Part shown: piece by piece, positions 1-5,053 of the stretch
How positions within the stretch are numbered: the stretch's first letter is position 1
Layout of the letters: each line of letters opens with the position of its first letter
NCBI GenBank assembly: GCA_002168195.1
Contig: NHBP01000069.1
Location: forward strand, 16,263-21,315
DNA: 5,053 bases
Source: Planctomycetaceae bacterium TMED10
GTDB lineage: Bacteria; Planctomycetota; Planctomycetia; Pirellulales; UBA7805
Direction of reading: 5' to 3'
The notes under the pieces: generated by a model
What the model was told of the DNA's origin: nothing
The model's input: only the letters and a program-made list of their open reading frames with translations
Database searches by the model: none
Made by a program: the position numbers and the translations under genes

Positions 1-380
1 TGGTGACACCTGCCCTTATCGGTGCCGCCATTACGCAGAGTTGGCATGGCGCCTTACTTGGTTTTTTATGGGGTGGACTCGTACGAACTTTCATGGGACA
101 TCACATCACATGGTCGATTAATTCGGTTTGTCATATGTTCGGTGGCAGACCTTACAAGTCTGCTGATTTGTCGACCAATAATCTGCTCTGTGCGCTATTC
201 GGTTTTGGTGAAGGTTGGCACAACAATCATCATGCATTCCCAACTTCAGCGCGTCACGGGCTGAGATGGTGGCAGTTGGATGTGAGTTGGCTCACGATTC
301 TTCTAATGCAAAAGCTCGGTCTGGCCTGGAATGTAAAAGTTCCCACCCAGCAATCGATGGCGGCTAAAAAGAGAGCGTGA
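1..380 (+). CDS. Fatty-acid (acyl-CoA/acyl-lipid delta-9-type) desaturase, C-terminal part, 5' end outside window
   Basis: Membrane di-iron desaturase that inserts a double bond into fatty acyl chains; family members of this type act at delta-9 and adjust membrane fluidity. Only the last 125 codons are present; bases 1-2 finish a codon split by the window edge. Visible residues 3-29 are hydrophobic (a membrane segment). An NSVCH motif (residues 40-44) matches the NSxxH metal-site element of stearoyl-CoA desaturases, and the third histidine box HNNHH (73-77, bases 219-233) sits in the typical context GEGWHNNHHAFPTSARHG. The tail ends in a basic Ala/Lys/Arg stretch and TGA at 378-380. The first two histidine boxes should lie upstream. 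Family assignment is firm; exact regiospecificity and whether the substrate is acyl-CoA or lipid-bound cannot be told from this fragment. The 146-bp gap to the next gene suggests it is not part of the MoxR cluster, though it has the same orientation. Confidence 0.94.
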   Translation, partial: VTPALIGAAITQSWHGALLGFLWGGLVRTFMGHHITWSINSVCHMFGGRPYKSADLSTNNLLCALFGFGEGWHNNHHAFPTSARHGLRWWQLDVSWLTILLMQKLGLAWNVKVPTQQSMAAKKRA

Positions 381-526
381 GACGGAAGCTGTTTCTTTCA
401 TTCAGGGTGGTCCGTACTTTGTGGCTCAAATAAGCTATACTGCACGCTCAGAAGTCCACCTGCCCGATTGCCCGCTGCGAGGTGGTTCGATCGGATCGAC
501 CCCGCTTTCTTTAGAGAATCTATCGC
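381..526 (+). other. Intergenic region between desaturase and MoxR gene; likely place of the cluster promoter
   Basis: This 146-bp non-coding stretch is the only sizeable gap in the window. I see no GC-rich hairpin followed by a T-run after the desaturase stop, so no intrinsic terminator can be called. A TATACT hexamer at 436-441 resembles a sigma-70 -10 box, but the bases 16-18 bp upstream (about 412-419, cgtact/gtactt) do not resemble TTGACA and there is no extended -10 TG, so the promoter is only a weak candidate. A short imperfect palindrome lies at 484-501. The start of the MoxR gene has only a poor purine stretch (agaga, 513-517) before it, not a convincing Shine-Dalgarno. Confidence 0.4.
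484..501. promoter_or_regulatory. Short imperfect palindrome upstream of the MoxR gene
   Basis: GGT-T-CGAT-CGG-ATCG-ACC: arms 484-491 and 495-501 can pair over 7 bp with a single bulged T (487) and a 3-base centre. It ends 25 bases before the MoxR ATG, so it would lie in the leader or near the promoter. It could be an operator half-site pair or a small leader hairpin, or chance, since a symmetry of this size is not rare. No known regulator motif is recognised. Confidence 0.2.
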
Positions 527-1501
527 ATGAACGATCCGGGAATCACTGAACCGGCACCCTCTCAGGCGATTGTGTATGATCACGCCAAACGCTTGGAGGC
601 GAACATCGCGAGCGTCGTCCTTGGTCGTCCCCGCGCGATTCGACTCACGCTCGTTGCCCTCTTAGCGGGAGAACACGTACTGCTCGAAGATGTTCCCGGT
701 GTTGGAAAAACACTGATTGGCAAAGCACTTGCCCGAAGTGTGAACGGGAAGTTTTGTCGTATTCAGTTTACACCCGATCTGTTGCCCGGCGACATTACGG
801 GCACCACGATGTATCGGCAGACCGATGGCGAGTTTGAATTTCTCCAGGGACCTGTTTTTGCCAATATCGTCCTGGCAGACGAAATTAATCGCACGACTCC
901 CCGCACCCAGAGTGCCCTGCTTGAGGCGATGAGCGACTGCCAAGTATCGATCGATACCGAAACGCACGCTCTGCCTAAACCGTTCATGGTGATTGCGACG
1001 CAAAATCCTTTTGAATTTGAGGGAACCTATCCGCTCCCTGAAAGTCAACTCGATCGATTTTTATTACGTATTTCTGTAGGGTATCCGAGTCGCGAACAGG
1101 AACTTCAGGTCATCGAAGATCATCGTCTGGGTAGCCCTTTGCAAGAGGTGCAACCGGTCCTCGACTGCGAGCAGTTACTTGCAGTGCAGAAGTCGGTGCG
1201 AGAAGTCCAGGTTTCGACTGTTCTTCGCGAGTATCTTCTCGACCTGGTGGAAGCGACTCGCAAGAGTGATGAACTGTACGTGGGCGCCAGTACACGAGGA
1301 ACGCTTTGTCTCTACCGGGCCGCGCAAGCACTCGCGGTTCTTGAGGGAAGGACGTATGTCGTGCCGGATGACATTCAAACCCTGGTTGTTCCAGTGCTTG
1401 CACATCGTGTCATCACGAAAGGCTACATGCACGGCGGCCACCGCCGAGAAACGGAAGAGGTTCTGGCACAGATTGCTGCCCGCATACCGGTACCCGGTTA
1501 A
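527..1501 (+). CDS. MoxR-family AAA+ ATPase
   Basis: Cytoplasmic AAA+ ATPase of the MoxR group, thought to act as a chaperone-like remodeller for partner proteins, often ones with von Willebrand-like domains such as the adjacent DUF58 product. Length 324 aa, normal for the family. Walker A is at residues 55-62 (DVPGVGKT), Walker B at 113-122 (NIVLADEINR, with D118/E119), the sensor-1 Asn is N160 in ATQNP, and the signature GTYPLPESQLDRF (166-178) contains the likely arginine finger R177. Sensor 2 lies at 253-258 as GASTRG, where GASPRA is the common form; the key Arg (R257) is retained. The C-terminal helical lid follows, with VVPDDI near residues 280-290. ATG 527 is the only sensible start: an in-frame TAG lies at 512-514 and the next internal Met comes after Walker A. 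First gene of the MoxR-DUF58-transglutaminase cluster; stop TAA at 1499-1501, 62 bp before the next gene. The ATPase is complete and looks active. Confidence 0.97.
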   Translation: MNDPGITEPAPSQAIVYDHAKRLEANIASVVLGRPRAIRLTLVALLAGEHVLLEDVPGVGKTLIGKALARSVNGKFCRIQFTPDLLPGDITGTTMYRQTDGEFEFLQGPVFANIVLADEINRTTPRTQSALLEAMSDCQVSIDTETHALPKPFMVIATQNPFEFEGTYPLPESQLDRFLLRISVGYPSREQELQVIEDHRLGSPLQEVQPVLDCEQLLAVQKSVREVQVSTVLREYLLDLVEATRKSDELYVGASTRGTLCLYRAAQALAVLEGRTYVVPDDIQTLVVPVLAHRVITKGYMHGGHRRETEEVLAQIAARIPVPG

Positions 1502-1563
1502 AAAATTCGCATCAAGGCATATTCGGGGCATCTCAAAGAACATAAGGATTTGAAAAAACCACG

Positions 1564-2775
1564 ATGCGACGTCGAAGCACCGTAATCTGTCGCGAGGGGT
1601 GGTATTATTTGCTGGTTCTTGCGTTTGTCGCTCTGAGTTCTGTTTTACGCAACGTGAACATGCTGATGGTTGTTTCGGCCATCATGCTCTTCGCCTTTCT
1701 TTTTTCTTGGCGTATGGCCATCAAAGCTCTGCGAGGCGTCTCACTCTATCGAAAAATACCCCGGACGATCACGGCTGGGGATGTGCTCGATATCCAGATT
1801 GATTTGAGGAGCGCAAAATCGCGAAGTCTTTTTGCACAAGCTGGTAGCCGTTGTCTCGAGATCGATGAAACGATTCGTCATCTTCTCCCAAAAAGTCAGC
1901 TAGCGAAGAAGACTGTCCATTTAATCTGCTGGTACTTACCGAGGGGTGGAGAAGAACAACTGATTTATCGTGCCCGGTTGCTGGAGCGAGGCATTTACCG
2001 CATCGGGCCAACCCGTATCGCAACAGGTTTTCCCCTTGGATTGATCCGCCACGGTCGCATCCTGGACCAGGGAGACCAGGTCGTGGTTTTTCCCCGCACC
2101 GGAAGACTCCTCTCCGCATTCGGGCGCATGTTTGCGCAACTTCAACTTGGAATGCGGGGAGATCCTCTCAGGCAAGATCGCCAGATAGGTGACTTTCACG
2201 GATTGCGCGATTGGCGTGAGGGAGATGGCCGTCGAGTGATCCATTGGCGAAGCACTGCCCGTCGTGGAATCCCACTCGTCCGTGAATTTGAACATCAACA
2301 ACATCAGGAATTAAATCTTTTAGTCGACTTAGGAAACGAAGAAGACTACCACGACCCATCGCGATGCGAACAAGTCATTCGATTCGCCGCGACCATTGCC
2401 AGTGAATTCTGCCGGCACGGTGATAGCGTGCTGCGGATAGTGATTGTTGGTTCTGAGGTAACGTGCGCTGGGGGAGTAAATCAGCCACGCTTGCTTGAGC
2501 AGCTACTCACAATATTAGCCACTGCCGAAGCTCAACTGGGCATGCAAGATCGAGAAAAACGTTCAGCGGCATTGTTCGAAAAGGGAATGCAACTGCTTTG
2601 CCGCGAAGAGGATCGCGGCAGACCCACCTTGATCCTCAGTCCTCATGTGCGGGAACCGGCAAGCGTTGCGACCATCGCTGATGGCGTCTCAGGCAAGCCG
2701 ACATCGGGTGGCATGATCCGCTGCATTGACACAAACAGCGATGTCTTCGGGCATTTCTTTGACCCGGCGGAGTGA
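1564..2775 (+). CDS. DUF58 domain-containing membrane protein
   Basis: Membrane-anchored DUF58 protein of 403 aa, usual partner of MoxR ATPases; its biochemical role is unknown. Two adjacent hydrophobic helices near the N-terminus (about residues 13-28 and 32-49) form a hairpin anchor, leaving most of the protein on one face, probably with the C-terminal domain in the cytoplasm. A beta-rich region follows (about 60-180, including ERGIYRIGPTRI typical of the family), then the diagnostic DUF58 core at 207-241: Gln-Ile-Gly-Asp-Phe..., Leu-Arg-Asp-Trp-Arg-Glu-Gly-Asp, then HWRSTARRG. After it comes the vWA-like strand LNLLVDLGN (250-258) with D255, where the usual DxSxS metal site is degenerate (Gly at 257). 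ATG 1564 is supported by an in-frame TAA at 1543-1545 with no other start between; AAGGA at 1544-1548 is 15 bases away, too far to be an ordinary ribosome binding site. It is followed only 5 bp later by the transglutaminase gene, so the two are almost certainly co-transcribed. Confidence 0.96.
   Translation: MRRRSTVICREGWYYLLVLAFVALSSVLRNVNMLMVVSAIMLFAFLFSWRMAIKALRGVSLYRKIPRTITAGDVLDIQIDLRSAKSRSLFAQAGSRCLEIDETIRHLLPKSQLAKKTVHLICWYLPRGGEEQLIYRARLLERGIYRIGPTRIATGFPLGLIRHGRILDQGDQVVVFPRTGRLLSAFGRMFAQLQLGMRGDPLRQDRQIGDFHGLRDWREGDGRRVIHWRSTARRGIPLVREFEHQQHQELNLLVDLGNEEDYHDPSRCEQVIRFAATIASEFCRHGDSVLRIVIVGSEVTCAGGVNQPRLLEQLLTILATAEAQLGMQDREKRSAALFEKGMQLLCREEDRGRPTLILSPHVREPASVATIADGVSGKPTSGGMIRCIDTNSDVFGHFFDPAE
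2769..2772 (+). promoter_or_regulatory. Ribosome binding site of the transglutaminase gene, inside the end of the DUF58 gene
   Basis: GGAG with 8 bases to ATG 2781 is the best Shine-Dalgarno in the window, and it overlaps the last codons of the DUF58 gene. It decides the start: an in-frame stop (TGA 2760-2762) leaves only GTG 2772, which overlaps the DUF58 stop and this motif, or ATG 2781. The spacing favours ATG 2781 and suggests translational coupling. Confidence 0.65.
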
Positions 2776-2780
2776 AGGCA

Positions 2781-5053
2781 ATGGCGACCGAGCGACTTTT
2801 ACAATTACTCACCGCCCTACTGACCGCGCAGGGAAGTGTGATGCTCGGGATGAGTTCGGGAAATCTGACATTGCCACTGCTTACGATCGCGGCAGCAGCA
2901 TTGAGCGTTTACGTCACGGATCGCTACAGTTGGTTTTACCTGCACGGATCCGTTGCCAACTTGGCCGCACTTTGTGCCGTATTGATTTCAATCTACGATT
3001 TTTATGAACTCGAGCGTGATCGACAATTACTCGCCATTGCCTACCTGCTTATTTATCTGCAAATCGTGCTGTTATTTCAGAAAAAAACGGAGCGGATTTA
3101 CTGGCAACTTCATCTACTGAGCCTTCTGCAAGTGATTGTCGCGACTGCCATCAGTTCTAGTCTCGGCTTCGGTTTATTGCTGATTATTTATCTCTATTTC
3201 TGTCTGTGGACTGGATTTGTCTTCTTCATTGTCCGCCAACAAGTCCGCCAACAAGTCCGCCAACAAGTCCGCCAACAAGTCCGCCAACAAAATCGGCAGC
3301 GAGCACTCTTTGGATCGTCGTCCCTACCCGAGACTTGGGCCGCGGATGTTTGTTTCGAAGATACCGTCCGAGAGCAGCCAAGGCGATTCCATCCTCGCCT
3401 GGCACTCGCTGCACTTCGTCAGGCAGCGGGCATCTGCCTACTTGCCTTTCTTGCCTTTCTTCTTCTTCCGAGAATCAGCGATGGCACCTCCAATCAGAAA
3501 CTGATTGGCGCACGAATGATCGGCTTCACCGATAGCGTACGGCTTGGAGAACTCGGGACAGCGATTGAAAGCGAAGAACCGGTACTCCGATTATGGTTTT
3601 TTGAATCGGATGAAGATGAACCTTTTCGCCTGCTTGGTTCTCCCATGCTTCGCGGAGCGGTCGTTAACTATTACAAAAACGGAACCTGGTCGATTGCCCA
3701 ATCACAGATGTGGGATCAAGAAATAGAAATACCAATCAGCCCGCCAAATGCGGTGAGGCAACGGATTGCCATGACGCCACTCCGAGAACGCACCGTATTT
3801 GCAATCTATCCCCCTGCACTTATCGATCGGCAGGCACCGGTCGCTTTTAATCTGCGTACACAGCAACTTGTGCGAACCACATCTCAATCAACTCCCTTCG
3901 ACGCCGTACTCGCCACCAGCGGAATTCATAAACGTCGTCAGAATCGCATCACCGCAATCGGCCCGACCGATTCGGTTAAAGATGCAGCTTTATTACAGCC
4001 ATTTGGCAATCCAGGCAAATCAAACCAAGCGACAAAGCGACTCGAAGCATTAAGTATTCTGGCCCGAAAAATTCTTACCGAAGCCAACCTTGTAGACGGC
4101 GGAACTGCCGAGAAGGCTGAGCTGATTTGCAACTATCTCAAAACATCCCCAAAGTTCAGTTATTCCCTTCTTGCCGTAGAGCGTGATCCGGGCCTGGACC
4201 CGATTATTGATTTCCTGACCGAAAATCCCCAGGGCCACTGCGAGTATTTTTCAAGTGCTTTAACACTCATGCTCCGCAGCGTGGGCATCCGTTCGCGGAT
4301 GATTATCGGTTTCCAGGGGGGTGAATGGAATCACCTTGGAGCGTATTACCAGATCCGGCAAAAGGATGCCCATAGTTGGTCCGAAGCGTATATCCCTCCG
4401 GACGAACTGGATGGATTCCCGGGGGGCGGTTGGATTCGACTCGATCCCACGCCTGGCAGTTCGGGTGCTGAACGGCAAACCAATAGCGGAGTGGCGCTTC
4501 GATTCTATCGAGAAATGCGTAATTATGCAGATTTTCTCTGGGCGAAATACGTGATTCAACTTGATGCGGACAGGCAGCAGGAGGACATCTATGACCGGCT
4601 TGCAGGTTGGGCAAATACGCTTATCGATGCGACACTCAACTCCGTGTTCGTCAGCGAAGCGGAGCAAAGGCAAGCCACCCTGGACAGCAAGACCGACGGC
4701 CAGGAAATGCAAACCGCTGAGAAAAAGCTGGATTGGTGGCGACTTACCCTTTGGATAGCCGCCTTACTTGGTCTGTGCGGTTGCGTACTTCTGCTGAGAA
4801 ATCGTTATCGCGCTGGGCTTGCCAGGAGAACTCCGACGGTCAGAAACCATTATCTCCTTGAACAGCGACCGTTCTACCGCCAGTGGGAGCGACTGCTTGC
4901 ACGTTATCTCTCTGGGCGTCGCCCAGAGCAAACCCCCCGGCAACATGCAGCACAAATCGCAGCGCGACTGATCGACTGCGGACTGGGCGATCAGCGTGAG
5001 GTTCCAGCGCGGGTGATCGATGCACATTACGCCTATGCTTTTGGAGGCACACT
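2781..5053 (+). CDS. TgpA-like membrane transglutaminase (DUF3488 / transglutaminase-like / DUF4129), 3' end outside window
   Basis: Large inner-membrane protein carrying a transglutaminase-like domain outside the cytoplasm; 757 codons are read with no stop before the window ends. About six hydrophobic helices fill residues 5-150, followed by the (VRQQ)x5 repeat (151-170), an Arg-rich loop, and a seventh helix (207-229) ending LLLPRIS. Seven helices with the N-terminus inside put residues about 231-654 in the periplasm, consistent with the positive-inside rule. The DUF3488-like section continues with IGFTDSVRLGELG and LRGAVVNYYKNGTW. The catalytic triad is complete: C487 in GHCEYFSSALTLMLRSVGI, H531 in DAHSWSEAY, D555 in WIRLDPTPG. 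An eighth helix (655-672) leads to a cytoplasmic DUF4129-like tail (YRQWERLLARY, then TPRQHAAQIAARL and AHYAYAFGG), which is near the usual end of the family, so little is likely missing. It could cross-link or cleave envelope proteins; the substrate is unknown. Close spacing ties it to the DUF58 gene. Confidence 0.96.
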   Translation, partial: MATERLLQLLTALLTAQGSVMLGMSSGNLTLPLLTIAAAALSVYVTDRYSWFYLHGSVANLAALCAVLISIYDFYELERDRQLLAIAYLLIYLQIVLLFQKKTERIYWQLHLLSLLQVIVATAISSSLGFGLLLIIYLYFCLWTGFVFFIVRQQVRQQVRQQVRQQVRQQNRQRALFGSSSLPETWAADVCFEDTVREQPRRFHPRLALAALRQAAGICLLAFLAFLLLPRISDGTSNQKLIGARMIGFTDSVRLGELGTAIESEEPVLRLWFFESDEDEPFRLLGSPMLRGAVVNYYKNGTWSIAQSQMWDQEIEIPISPPNAVRQRIAMTPLRERTVFAIYPPALIDRQAPVAFNLRTQQLVRTTSQSTPFDAVLATSGIHKRRQNRITAIGPTDSVKDAALLQPFGNPGKSNQATKRLEALSILARKILTEANLVDGGTAEKAELICNYLKTSPKFSYSLLAVERDPGLDPIIDFLTENPQGHCEYFSSALTLMLRSVGIRSRMIIGFQGGEWNHLGAYYQIRQKDAHSWSEAYIPPDELDGFPGGGWIRLDPTPGSSGAERQTNSGVALRFYREMRNYADFLWAKYVIQLDADRQQEDIYDRLAGWANTLIDATLNSVFVSEAEQRQATLDSKTDGQEMQTAEKKLDWWRLTLWIAALLGLCGCVLLLRNRYRAGLARRTPTVRNHYLLEQRPFYRQWERLLARYLSGRRPEQTPRQHAAQIAARLIDCGLGDQREVPARVIDAHYAYAFGGT
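3231..3290 (+). repeat. Perfect 12-bp tandem repeat, five copies, in frame within the transglutaminase gene
   Basis: Five identical units of gtccgccaacaa (3231-3242, 3243-3254, 3255-3266, 3267-3278, 3279-3290) without a single mismatch, encoding Val-Arg-Gln-Gln five times (residues 151-170). The next codons, Asn-Arg-Gln-Arg (3291-3302), look like a degenerate sixth unit. The unit length is a multiple of three, so gain or loss of copies keeps the reading frame. Nucleotide identity, including third positions, points to recent expansion by slipped-strand replication rather than long-standing protein selection. The block begins exactly where the sixth predicted membrane helix ends. Confidence 0.98.
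3441..3458 (+). repeat. 9-bp direct duplication (cttgccttt x2), in frame in a membrane helix
   Basis: Two adjacent identical copies of cttgccttt (3441-3449 and 3450-3458) encode Leu-Ala-Phe twice (residues 221-226), continued by three ctt codons (Leu-Leu-Leu). It lies in the seventh predicted membrane helix. A duplication this short could be chance in a pyrimidine-rich, Leu/Phe-coding stretch, but it is a second in-frame tandem repeat in the same gene. Confidence 0.8.

Noticed and set aside
662..1048. 128-codon open frame on the - strand inside the MoxR gene
   Set aside because: It is antisense to the Walker A to sensor-1 coding region; no domain is recognisable and the MoxR frame explains the sequence.
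1486..1498. ACCGG-TAC-CCGGT palindrome at the end of the MoxR gene as a terminator
   Set aside because: The stem is only 5 bp, it lies within the last codons, and it is followed by A-rich rather than T-rich sequence.
2726..3007. 93-codon + strand open frame spanning the DUF58/transglutaminase junction
   Set aside because: It overlaps two well-supported genes in another frame and shows no membrane or domain features; the correct frame from 2781 gives clear membrane helices.
3231..3290. CRISPR or iteron-type array
   Set aside because: Units are directly adjacent 12-mers with no spacers, and they lie inside a coding frame with a multiple-of-three period, so neither a CRISPR array nor a plasmid origin fits.
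3206..3535. Open frames giving Thr-Ser-Pro-Pro or Lys-Ser-Ala-Asn repeats across the tandem array
   Set aside because: These are out-of-frame readings of the same 12-bp units. The main frame reads through without a break and matches TgpA-like sequence on both sides, so there is no frameshift and no separate gene.
4260..4712. 150-codon open frame on the - strand inside the transglutaminase gene
   Set aside because: It lies fully antisense to the region coding for the catalytic His and Asp, its translation has no recognisable domain, and the + strand frame is strongly supported.

Overview
The window carries four protein-coding genes, all on the + strand: the 3' end of a fatty-acid desaturase, then a compact three-gene cluster of a MoxR-family AAA+ ATPase, a DUF58 membrane protein and a TgpA-like multi-pass membrane protein with a transglutaminase domain. 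The last gene runs off the right edge. Base composition is moderate, two of the three visible starts lack a well-placed Shine-Dalgarno, and the module type is common in environmental bacteria. I lean towards a planctomycete or a similar environmental Gram-negative, but this is a weak inference; nothing here fixes the taxonomy.

Layout. Bases 1-380: C-terminal 125 residues of a delta-9-type desaturase with its last histidine box intact. Bases 381-526: the only sizeable intergenic gap, with no clear terminator, a possible -10 hexamer and a short imperfect palindrome; any promoter for the cluster should lie here. Bases 527-1501: complete MoxR ATPase. Bases 1502-1563: short spacer. Bases 1564-2775: complete DUF58 protein. 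Bases 2781-5053: TgpA-like transglutaminase, 5 bases after the DUF58 stop, open to the end of the window (757 full codons seen).

How the genes fit together. MoxR, DUF58 and TgpA-like genes form a widely recurring trio. The family-level picture is a cytoplasmic AAA+ ATPase acting with a membrane-anchored DUF58 protein and a membrane protein that presents a Cys-His-Asp transglutaminase/protease-like domain outside the cytoplasmic membrane, probably in envelope maintenance or processing of surface proteins. The substrate is not known from this sequence. The desaturase belongs to membrane-lipid metabolism and appears to be a neighbour rather than a member of the trio.

The most unusual feature is a perfect tandem repeat, five identical 12-bp units at 3231-3290, inside the transglutaminase gene. 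It is in frame and encodes (Val-Arg-Gln-Gln)x5 at the predicted cytoplasmic end of a transmembrane helix. A second small in-frame repeat (9 bp x2) lies in the next membrane helix. I did not find a wholly new system; the trio is a known but poorly understood module, and the repeat is its distinctive local variation.
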